The notes under the pieces: model-generated
What the model was told of the DNA's origin: nothing
The model's input: the letters and a program-made list of their open reading frames with translations, nothing else
Databases searched by the model: none
Translations under genes and position numbers: made by a program
Shown here: in pieces, positions 1 to 6,872 of the stretch
How positions within the stretch are numbered: position 1 is the first letter of the stretch
Layout: the number at the start of each line of letters is the position of its first letter
Origin: Pseudomonadota bacterium
Lineage (GTDB): Bacteria; Pseudomonadota; Alphaproteobacteria; Paracaedibacterales; CAIULA01
Direction: 5' to 3'
Length of the DNA: 16,145 bases
Assembly: GCA_021804455.1 (NCBI GenBank)
Contig: JAJZHT010000008.1
Location: 1-16,145 of the forward strand

Positions 1-4
1 ATGG

Positions 5-38
5 CCCTTTTGTTCTTGTTTCAAAAAGGGTTTCTTTT
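5..38 (+). terminator. possible Rho-independent terminator of an upstream gene
   Basis: CCCTTTTG (5-12) can pair with CAAAAAGGG (22-30) with one bulged A, around a 9-base loop, and is followed by the T-rich stretch TTTCTTTT (31-38). It would fit the end of a plus-strand gene lying left of the window. The stem is only moderately stable and the T-run is interrupted, so the call is tentative. Confidence 0.35.
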
Positions 39-92
39 ATCACCTCGGTTACTTTTTGATACTACCAAAATCCTTATCAAAATGTTAATTTT

Positions 93-121
93 TTGAAAAA
101 CATTTAGAAAAAAGTTATTTT
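93..121 (+). promoter_or_regulatory. candidate sigma-70-type promoter for thrS
   Basis: TTGAAA (93-98) and TATTTT (116-121) are separated by 17 bases and lie about 160 bases upstream of the thrS start. The whole leader is AT-rich, so matches of this quality also arise by chance. Position and spacing are the only support. Confidence 0.25.
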
Positions 122-130
122 ATTTATACA

Positions 131-236
131 GAAAAATAAAAAGGAAAACCTTCTATTTTTTTCAAATCCTTTTCCGTGATGGTAACTTTTTTACATCTTT
201 CTTTCTTGTGAAAAATTACTGCCAATCGCAAGAAAG
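131..236 (+). promoter_or_regulatory. thrS 5' leader with two possible hairpins
   Basis: Two foldable elements precede thrS. The first is AAGG (141-144) with CCTT (149-152) around an AAAA loop, extended by A-tract/T-tract pairing of 132-138 with 154-160. The second is better: CTTTCTTGTGA (201-211) pairs with TCGCAAGAAAG (226-236), 11 base pairs with one G-U, around a 14-base loop. It ends 46 bases before the GTG start at 283. E. coli thrS is controlled through hairpins in its leader that ThrRS itself binds, so a structured leader here could be regulatory. The loop carries no obvious threonine anticodon (NGU), so the mechanism is open. Confidence 0.35.
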
Positions 237-282
237 GCGTGGTAAAACCTTAAATAAAATCTTGATCAAAATAGGACCCAGT

Positions 283-2193
283 GTGTTTCAGGTTATTTTA
301 AAAGATGGCTCTCAACGTCAATATGATCACGCCGTCACAGCCGAGGAAGTGGCCCGTTCCTTATCGCCCCGTTTGGTAAAGGAGGCCGTGGCTGCTCGCG
401 TTAATGGTAACCTTTGGGATTTGAATCGTCCTTTACCACAAGGCGCGCAGCTGGAGATTATCACGCGCCACGATCCAGACGGCTTAGAAGTCTTGCGCCA
501 TGATGTGGCCCACATTACAGCCGAGGCTGTGAAAGAATTATACCCCGAAACTCAAATCACTATTGGGCCTGCTATCGAAAACGGCTTTTACTATGATTTT
601 CATCGCGAAACCCCTTTCACGCCCGAGGATTTGGTTAAAATTGAACAACGTATGCGGGAAATTGTTGAACGAGATGAAACAATCCAACGGGAAGAATGGC
701 AACGAGATGCTGCTGTTGAGTTCTTTAAGAAACAGGGAGAACTCTTTAAGGCCGAATTAATTGCAAGTATCCCCGGGAAGGAAACGATTACCCTGTATCG
801 TCAAGGGCAATTTATTGATTTGTGCCGGGGCCCTCACCTTCCTTCAACCGGCCGTGTTGGCAAAGCCTTTAAATTAATGAAACTGGCTGGTGCTTATTGG
901 CGAGGCGATCATCGAAATCCTATGCTTCAGCGTATTTATGGTACAGCTTGGGCTACGGAACAACAATTAAAGGACTATTTAACCCAATTAGAGGAAGCCG
1001 AAAAACGGGATCACCGCCGTTTAGGTGCAGAATTAGGTCTTTTCCACTTCCAAGAAGAAGCTGTAGGCAGTGTTTTTTGGCATCCTAAAGGTTGGCATGT
1101 TTATCGAACCCTTGAAAACTTTGTTCGTCAACGTTTGGCAAAAAATGATTATGTGGAGGTCAAAACCCCTCAATTGGTGGACCGCACTCTATGGGAAGCT
1201 TCGGGTCATTGGGAAAAGTTTGGCGAACACATGTTCACCGTGTCCTCTGAGGATCGAACCCTTGCCGTTAAACCTATGAATTGCCCTTGCCATGTGCAAA
1301 TTTTCAAACAGGGGATTAAAAGTTATCGGGACTTGCCCTTGCGAATGTCAGAATTTGGTTCTTGTCATCGTAACGAACCCTCGGGAGCTTTACATGGTTT
1401 GATGAGGGTACGAGCTTTTGTGCAAGATGATGCCCATATTTTCTGTACCCCAGAACAAATCGTTTCCGAAACCAAAGATTTTTGTGATTTGCTGCAAAGC
1501 ATTTACCGTGATTTAGGCTTTCACGATATTCGGGTTAAGTTTTCCGATCGTCCCCAAAAAAGGGCTGGCTCTGACGAAGTTTGGGATCTAGCTGAGCAGT
1601 CATTAATTCAGGCTGCCCAAGCCGCGGGATTAGATTATACTTTAAATCCTGGAGAGGGAGCTTTTTATGGTCCCAAATTGGAATTCGTTTTAAAAGACAC
1701 TCTAGGACGTGATTGGCAATGCGGAACCCTTCAGGTTGACTTCGTATTACCAGAACGTCTTGATGCCGTTTATGTTGGTGAGGATGGAAAACGCCATCGT
1801 CCCGTTATGTTGCATCGAGCTGTTTTAGGATCCTTTGAAAGATTTATTGGTGTTCTCATTGAACATTATGCAGGGAAGTTTCCGTTATGGCTGGCACCAG
1901 TACAGGCTGTGGTCACCACCATTACCAGTGAGGCCGAAGAAGCAGCCCATCTTTTCTATCAACATTTAAAACAGGCGGGATTACGGGTTGAATTTGATCA
2001 TCGTAACGAAAAAATCAGTTATAAGATTCGTGAACATAGCCTCCAGAAAGTGCCCTATATTCTGGTGATAGGCAAGCGCGAGGCTGAACAAAAAACTGTT
2101 GCCATCCGTCGATTAGGAAGCGACCAACAGGAAATAATGTCACAACAAGACCTAATGGAATTATTAATGAACCAATCACGGATACCCGATTAA
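283..2193 (+). CDS. thrS: threonyl-tRNA synthetase
   Basis: Class II synthetase that charges tRNA-Thr with threonine in the cytoplasm. The order is TGS domain (about 1-60), editing domain with His73, His77, Cys181 and His185, catalytic core, and C-terminal anticodon-binding domain ending with the KIREH and VPYILVIG region. The open frame begins at GTG 208, but I place the start at GTG 283. AGGA (273-276) lies 6 bases upstream, and the protein then begins in register with E. coli ThrS. With this start the zinc ligands fall at Cys334, His385 and His511, exactly the E. coli numbers. Length is 636 residues against 642 in E. coli. An oddity is Cys336 in NCPCHVQIF, where E. coli has Gly, two residues from a zinc ligand. 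It is the first gene of a likely operon, with pgeF starting 1 base after the stop. Confidence 0.97.
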   Translation: MFQVILKDGSQRQYDHAVTAEEVARSLSPRLVKEAVAARVNGNLWDLNRPLPQGAQLEIITRHDPDGLEVLRHDVAHITAEAVKELYPETQITIGPAIENGFYYDFHRETPFTPEDLVKIEQRMREIVERDETIQREEWQRDAAVEFFKKQGELFKAELIASIPGKETITLYRQGQFIDLCRGPHLPSTGRVGKAFKLMKLAGAYWRGDHRNPMLQRIYGTAWATEQQLKDYLTQLEEAEKRDHRRLGAELGLFHFQEEAVGSVFWHPKGWHVYRTLENFVRQRLAKNDYVEVKTPQLVDRTLWEASGHWEKFGEHMFTVSSEDRTLAVKPMNCPCHVQIFKQGIKSYRDLPLRMSEFGSCHRNEPSGALHGLMRVRAFVQDDAHIFCTPEQIVSETKDFCDLLQSIYRDLGFHDIRVKFSDRPQKRAGSDEVWDLAEQSLIQAAQAAGLDYTLNPGEGAFYGPKLEFVLKDTLGRDWQCGTLQVDFVLPERLDAVYVGEDGKRHRPVMLHRAVLGSFERFIGVLIEHYAGKFPLWLAPVQAVVTTITSEAEEAAHLFYQHLKQAGLRVEFDHRNEKISYKIREHSLQKVPYILVIGKREAEQKTVAIRRLGSDQQEIMSQQDLMELLMNQSRIPD

Positions 2194-2194
2194 G

Positions 2195-2902
2195 ATGAAA
2201 CCTCTTTCTTTTACAACAGCCTCTTGTCTTAACAACCTGGACGGAATTGTGCATGGATTTTTTGGTCGCGATTCCTTTCAACACGAAAGTCAAATTTGTG
2301 AACAATTTGGATTAAAAGCCGACCACTTTGTTAAGTTGCAACAACAGCATACGGCAACGGTGCATCGGGTGGATCATCCCGTTGCGGCTTTGCCGATAGG
2401 GGATGGTCTTGTAACAGCACAACCTGGCTTGGCTCTGTTTATTTTGTCGGCAGATTGTGTGCCAGTGCTGCTGGCAGATCCCGTCAAAAAATTGGTGGCC
2501 GCTGCCCATGCAGGTTGGCGGGGGGCTGTAAAAGGAATTTTGGAAAGCACCGTAGAAGAAATGAAACACTTAGGTTCCAATCCTGCCGATATAAAGGCCG
2601 CCCTAGGTCCTTGCATTTGGCAAGAGTCTTATGAAATTGGGCCTGATGTTCTCAATTTAATGAAAGACTATCCCGGTTCCTTTCATTCTGACTTTCTAAA
2701 ACCTTCACCAAAACCTGACCATTTTTATTTTGATCTTCCTGGATACGTGGCTTACCGTTTGAAACAGGCAAAAGTGGGGTGCGTGGAACCCTCTGCTTTT
2801 AATACTTATGATCACCCTGATCGTTTTATCAGCTATCGTTACGAAACCTCCCGCCACCTCCCTGCCAAGGAACGTCAAGCCTCTGTTATTTTTTTGAAAT
2901 AA
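2195..2902 (+). CDS. pgeF: peptidoglycan editing factor PgeF (YfiH/laccase-domain family)
   Basis: This family (DUF152/Cu-oxidase_4, YfiH) acts on UDP-MurNAc-L-Ser in E. coli, preventing L-Ser from replacing L-Ala in the muropeptide. Family members are also described as purine nucleoside phosphorylases/deaminases. The three zinc ligands of the active site are visible: His52 in QQQH, Cys88 in SADC and His105 in AHAGWRG. Their spacings of 36 and 17 equal those of E. coli YfiH. The full length of 235 residues is normal. The ATG is 1 base after the thrS stop with only a weak ribosome binding site, suggesting translational coupling. The link to thrS is positional; function in cell-wall quality control follows from the family. 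Confidence 0.93.
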   Translation: MKPLSFTTASCLNNLDGIVHGFFGRDSFQHESQICEQFGLKADHFVKLQQQHTATVHRVDHPVAALPIGDGLVTAQPGLALFILSADCVPVLLADPVKKLVAAAHAGWRGAVKGILESTVEEMKHLGSNPADIKAALGPCIWQESYEIGPDVLNLMKDYPGSFHSDFLKPSPKPDHFYFDLPGYVAYRLKQAKVGCVEPSAFNTYDHPDRFISYRYETSRHLPAKERQASVIFLK

Positions 2903-2923
2903 TATTTTTACAAGGGGTTTTTG

Positions 2924-3628
2924 ATGGCAATACTCATGGCTTTTGTAGGGGGGTGTTGCTTTGCCAGTTTTCTTATCGTATTGGCGCTTAATCCTTCTTT
3001 GGATTTAAAGCGTCGTTCTGTTTGTGATGGATGTGGTTATTCCTTAGCTTGGCACCAATTAATCCCTGTTCTTTCCTCTTTAGGGGGGCGCTGTAAGTGC
3101 CCCTTTTGCTTTTACCAGCCCTCCCGATTATACGGTTTCTTAGAATTGGCGGGGGGATTAATGGCTGTGGTCAATACGGTTCTCTTCTCTGGCACTCAGC
3201 AGATTATCTTACAGGGTTTGGTGGCAATTGGTTTTTATACCAGTTTAGTGGACTGTTCTTTATACCGGATTCCTATCATCAGCCTGCCCATTTTGGGAGT
3301 ATTAGGAAGTATATGGAATCATGGACATAAAGAGTTTTTTGTTTCGTTATTTATACTAGCGGCAATTTTATCCCTTCTTTTTATCAGTTGGTGGATTTTT
3401 AATCGCCAAAAATTACCGTTAGGGATTGGAGATGTCTTATTGCTTCTTTTGGGAGCTTTTTGGTTCCCTCCTTATGAACTTCCCCTGTTTTTATTTTTAA
3501 CAGGTCTTGGGGGGATTTTGACAAGCCTTATGTTTCGCTTTTTGTACCAAAAAGCTTTGTTTCCTTTTGCACCCGCCATTTTTTCAGGACTTTGGGGAAC
3601 ACTTCTTTGTTATGGAATGTATCGTTGA
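2924..3628 (+). CDS. pilD: type IV prepilin peptidase / N-methyltransferase (A24 family)
   Basis: Inner-membrane aspartic peptidase that cleaves and N-methylates type IV prepilins or type II secretion pseudopilins. The N-terminal zinc-type domain has CxxC at 34/37 and again at 59/62, with the typical IP..S and GxC spacing between them. The catalytic aspartates are Asp110 (LVD) and Asp170 in the GIGD motif. Several hydrophobic segments follow, giving 234 residues, slightly short for the family. After the first Asp the usual IPD/IPN is IPI (116-118). A TTG at 2921 is possible, but AAGGGG (2912-2917) is placed better for ATG 2924. It lies 21 bases after pgeF and is probably in the same operon. 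No pilin, ATPase or secretin gene is in the window, so its substrates are encoded elsewhere. Confidence 0.88.
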   Translation: MAILMAFVGGCCFASFLIVLALNPSLDLKRRSVCDGCGYSLAWHQLIPVLSSLGGRCKCPFCFYQPSRLYGFLELAGGLMAVVNTVLFSGTQQIILQGLVAIGFYTSLVDCSLYRIPIISLPILGVLGSIWNHGHKEFFVSLFILAAILSLLFISWWIFNRQKLPLGIGDVLLLLLGAFWFPPYELPLFLFLTGLGGILTSLMFRFLYQKALFPFAPAIFSGLWGTLLCYGMYR

Positions 3629-3649
3629 ATCCGTTCCTTTTTCAAAATT

Positions 3650-4219
3650 TTAAGAACGTTTCCTGCACCTCTTATAATAAGTGATAAAGGCAATGATAAT
3701 CAAAGCCAAGACCCCCGCCCCCATAAATACATATTTTTGAATATGGTGAAAATAATCAAACAGACTTAGCATAAAATCACCCAGCATATAGCCACCGATA
3801 CAACTAACAACGGTCCAAATGACGGCTGATAAAATATTCAGGGGAATAAAACGACGAAGGGGTATCTGCGCAGCCCCTATGACAACGGCGCTGGTTACCC
3901 TGATACCATAAATAAAACGACAGGCGATAATAAAACCAACATCAAAACGTTTTAAAAGAGAGAAAGCACGTTGGGAAGATTTCTGCAAACGGGGGAATCG
4001 TTCAAAAATATTGGGGCCATAATGTCGCCCCACAAAATACAAGGTTTGATCAGCAATAACGGTACCAGAAAAGGCAACGACCATAACCTTGTAAAGGGAT
4101 AGGTAACCGAAATAGGCCATAGAACTGGCAGTCAGGATTACGGATTCTCCCTCAACCAAAGATCCAAAAAAAACAGCCCAATAGCCCCAGTCTTTAACCA
4201 GTTCTGCAAGATATTCCAA
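3650..4219 (-). CDS. DedA-family (SNARE-associated/VTT domain) membrane protein
   Basis: Polytopic inner-membrane protein of the DedA family. Members are linked to membrane homeostasis, and some recycle the polyprenyl or phospholipid carrier. Visible family features are the N-terminal GSLVEGE segment with a following small-residue helix, GxxxAD plus the YFVGR motif (Asp57, Gly64-Arg65), and Arg101 and Arg107. These two arginines are six apart, like Arg130 and Arg136 that are essential in E. coli YqjA/YghB. There is a basic C-terminal tail (KRCRKRS). The start is TTG, with only a weak GAG upstream and no better in-frame start. It converges on the prepilin peptidase gene with a 21-base gap and no convincing terminator between them. 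The exact substrate cannot be told from sequence. Confidence 0.88.
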   Translation of the reverse strand: MEYLAELVKDWGYWAVFFGSLVEGESVILTASSMAYFGYLSLYKVMVVAFSGTVIADQTLYFVGRHYGPNIFERFPRLQKSSQRAFSLLKRFDVGFIIACRFIYGIRVTSAVVIGAAQIPLRRFIPLNILSAVIWTVVSCIGGYMLGDFMLSLFDYFHHIQKYVFMGAGVLALIIIAFITYYKRCRKRS

Positions 4220-4251
4220 AATTGTACTCAGGATGATAAGTTCTTTACCAA

Positions 4252-4280
4252 ACCATATCAGAGTTTGAGATCCTCAACAA
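4252..4280 (-). promoter_or_regulatory. candidate promoter for the dedA-type gene
   Basis: On the minus strand TTGTTG (4280-4275) and TATGGT (4257-4252) are separated by 17 bases, about 33 bases upstream of the TTG start. The match to consensus is moderate. The rest of the divergent spacer (4281-4474) holds an AGAGGAGG (4320-4327) with no gene behind it, a seven-C run (4341-4347) and AT-rich sequence. I see no convincing plus-strand promoter in it. Confidence 0.25.
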
Positions 4281-4474
4281 ATTAAAACCAAGAATTACAG
4301 AGTTCAAAGAAAACTATAAGAGGAGGTTCTGGGCCCTACACCCCCCCGCTTTATAAAAACTCATCACGATTCTTTAACCTTTTTATTCCATAACAAGCCC
4401 TGTAGAGTTTGTTAATGATTTCTTATAACTTTTGGGTATAAATTAAGGACAGAATTATATTCTTGCTATACGTC

Positions 4475-6805
4475 ATGATGGTTCTATTGAAAAGATTTTT
4501 AGTTATTTTAGGGGGAATTTTTTTAGCGTCTCTGCCTGTTAGGGCCGAATTTGACCAGGGGTTGGTCAAGGATGCCTTAAAAATGACGTCCTCTTCCTAT
4601 AAAATCGGGAATGACGAGGTTTCTCGCGCCGTTCAAGCCGTTAACTTTTTGGCCCATGAATTGACTCTGGAACCAGACCTGGTAAAGGCCAAAAATCGTG
4701 CCGAAACCCTTTTGGCCGTCCTTACCAAGGGAGAAGGTGTGGGGGGAATCCGGGATACCAAACATACACGCCCCCAGGCCACAGAAGCAGAGCGTCAGTT
4801 GATCATCGAGGCTCTGCGCCTTGCAGCGGGGTATCTGGGCAAAGAACAATGCCTAAGTCAAATTCCAGAAACTTCCCAAGGACCGAACAGCCATCAGGAC
4901 GTGGTTCGAGCTATCGTTAACAGTTTTGACGACCAACCCCTTCCTAAGACCTATAACAGCCGTTTGCATGAAGCCCTTTTACAACAGCAAAAGACAGAAA
5001 CGGAACAAGACCAGCAGAAGGATATTAACGCCCAAAACGGTTATGGAATAAAGGCAGGAAAAGCCAACAATTCCTGGGAAAGCATAACCCAATCTTTACA
5101 AAAAACGGTGATTCCTGAAAAAGCGGCCCTTTTATCCCAGGTTTTACGGGCAAATTTGAAAGGAACAAATGGCACACAAGGGGTTGATTTTTCAGGCTTC
5201 ACAGAAAACCCCTCAGGTTATCAAAATTATCTTCAGGCTTTGATTGTCACCGAAAAATACCGTTTGTTTGAAACCGATCAGGGGGATTTGAAAACAACAG
5301 ATCCTAAGCTGACCGATTACGCCAACACCAACCAAAGCCCTGCGAGTGAGGCGATTTTATTGGCCCTTGTCAGTGCTGTTCACAATTATTTGATCAATCC
5401 TGCGGCCACTGTAGAGGATTTGATTCGATTGTATCGGTATCAAAAAAATAATTCCAAAATCAAAGAGGACGTTCGAAAGGCCGCCAAACAATTAATTGAG
5501 ACCCATCAGATTCAAAAGATCATCACTCAAAATTTGTTGGATAAAATCAACCAAACCAAATTGAAAATTTTTGACGTGCAAAAAATCGCTCTTGATCAAA
5601 AGGCGATGAATGAACACCTTTTGTATTATTCTTTTCCCCTTTTTGATAGAAAAACATCAACAATCACGAAACAGCATAAATTCTTACGATATTTGCAATC
5701 TAGTGGAGCGAGCTTACAGTGTGGATTTTTTAGCCTAGGCTTTGAAAGTCGCCAAGAAGCCTTAGATCAAATCTTGGATAATTTAGAAGAACCAGAAATT
5801 TTTGTTTGGGCAGACCGCAATACTGCGGAAAGTGCTCATATTCGACGTATTATGGATATAACTGTTGGAGACGGATATAAAACTGCAATAGAAATTCAGA
5901 CTTTTCTTATCAATCAACAAATTCAAGCCAAGATGAATCGCTTAAAGGAGCTTAGAGATCAAGCAATTTTCATAGATCCTTCTAAACAAGGTAAAGAGCA
6001 GAAGGAGGTTTATAATAAGACAGATAACGAACTTCAACAAATAATAGACACTAAGTTTTTGGCAACCTTTACGCAAACGGCAGAAAAAAACGCTAAAGCG
6101 TTTGCTGTAGAACGAGAGGACTACTTGAATCTTTATGCTCAAAAGAACAATCTTAACAGAAATTCTTCTGATTTTATTACTCGCTTCCAAGAAGAATATA
6201 ACGATCTTTTAAAAAGCATCAAACTGAATAATCAGAAAATTGATAACGAATTTGAGGAAGCTAGAAAAAGAGAAAAATTCCCCCCAAAGGTCGATGAAAA
6301 GGATAACGAAACAGCTTCTCAAGTATCTTTGTTGAGACAACCTTATGAGCTGCGAATGAAGACAGAGGATGCTAGATTAACCTCATTCTTTTATTCACCA
6401 CAGGAATTTAAAAAAGTGGTTCAACAGTCTTTAAACGCTAAATTTTCAAGAGGGGAATTGGAATTCGACCCCAACCGTGACTGGTCCATTGATGTGGTAA
6501 CCTATCCCCAATTATTGGCAATTTTAAATAATCATAATATTTATGCGTGGGTGACAACATCTTTATTCCAAAATTTGCAACGTCAAAGAGGTGCTTCAGG
6601 AGCCACTTCTATACATGCAACAGAGGATGGTCTTTACCAACTGATCAACTATCTAGAAGGCGGAAAAAAAGCCAAGAATATTAGCCTCATTAATAAATCG
6701 GGGGGGCATTTTGAAAAGTGGTTAGATTCCAACGACTATTTTCATCTTGCTCGCTCTTTGCGCCACAAACAGAAATATCATTTGGGGAATACACGACCGC
6801 GTTAA
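4475..6805 (+). CDS. exported protein of unknown function; putative OTU-like cysteine peptidase, paralogue 1
   Basis: I do not recognise a named protein. Numbered from ATG 4475 (776 residues), residues 1-24 form a Sec-type signal peptide: KR, a hydrophobic core, and likely cleavage after PVRA. A helical N-terminal module contains EKYRLFET (from 260) and the VSAVHNY region. A Cys block follows, QCGFFSL with Cys416, then FESRQ and EPEI. Next come a Lys/Gln-rich helical insertion (about 462-552), the GELEFDPN block, IYAWV, and GGHFEKW with His745. Cys before His, CGFFSL at a helix start and a late (S)GGHFE strand are reminiscent of OTU-like papain-fold peptidases, but the Cys-His distance (329) is large. 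It aligns along nearly its whole length with the next gene. The start is uncertain: a TTG at 4463 lies 13 bases behind AAGGA (4445-4449), while ATG 4475 lacks a clear ribosome binding site. Function is inferred only. Confidence 0.75.
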   Translation: MMVLLKRFLVILGGIFLASLPVRAEFDQGLVKDALKMTSSSYKIGNDEVSRAVQAVNFLAHELTLEPDLVKAKNRAETLLAVLTKGEGVGGIRDTKHTRPQATEAERQLIIEALRLAAGYLGKEQCLSQIPETSQGPNSHQDVVRAIVNSFDDQPLPKTYNSRLHEALLQQQKTETEQDQQKDINAQNGYGIKAGKANNSWESITQSLQKTVIPEKAALLSQVLRANLKGTNGTQGVDFSGFTENPSGYQNYLQALIVTEKYRLFETDQGDLKTTDPKLTDYANTNQSPASEAILLALVSAVHNYLINPAATVEDLIRLYRYQKNNSKIKEDVRKAAKQLIETHQIQKIITQNLLDKINQTKLKIFDVQKIALDQKAMNEHLLYYSFPLFDRKTSTITKQHKFLRYLQSSGASLQCGFFSLGFESRQEALDQILDNLEEPEIFVWADRNTAESAHIRRIMDITVGDGYKTAIEIQTFLINQQIQAKMNRLKELRDQAIFIDPSKQGKEQKEVYNKTDNELQQIIDTKFLATFTQTAEKNAKAFAVEREDYLNLYAQKNNLNRNSSDFITRFQEEYNDLLKSIKLNNQKIDNEFEEARKREKFPPKVDEKDNETASQVSLLRQPYELRMKTEDARLTSFFYSPQEFKKVVQQSLNAKFSRGELEFDPNRDWSIDVVTYPQLLAILNNHNIYAWVTTSLFQNLQRQRGASGATSIHATEDGLYQLINYLEGGKKAKNISLINKSGGHFEKWLDSNDYFHLARSLRHKQKYHLGNTRPR

Positions 6806-6872
6806 CCTTTTTTTTACCAAGGAGACTGTAAACTGATTCAATGAGTACGCTTTAGAGGAAAGAATCAGGAAG

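Noticed and set aside
1..96. 31-codon open frame from ATG at base 1
   Set aside because: No ribosome binding site can be seen, it is Leu/Phe-rich by composition, and it covers the hairpin at 5-30 that looks like a terminator.
208..282. N-terminal 25-residue extension of ThrS from GTG 208
   Set aside because: No ribosome binding site before 208, the segment folds into a hairpin, and the GTG at 283 gives family-exact numbering.
131..282. T-box riboswitch before thrS
   Set aside because: No T-box consensus or specifier stem seen, and T-boxes are not expected in alphaproteobacteria.
2015..2305. 96-residue minus-strand frame across the thrS-pgeF junction
   Set aside because: It is antisense to two certain genes and has no family features.
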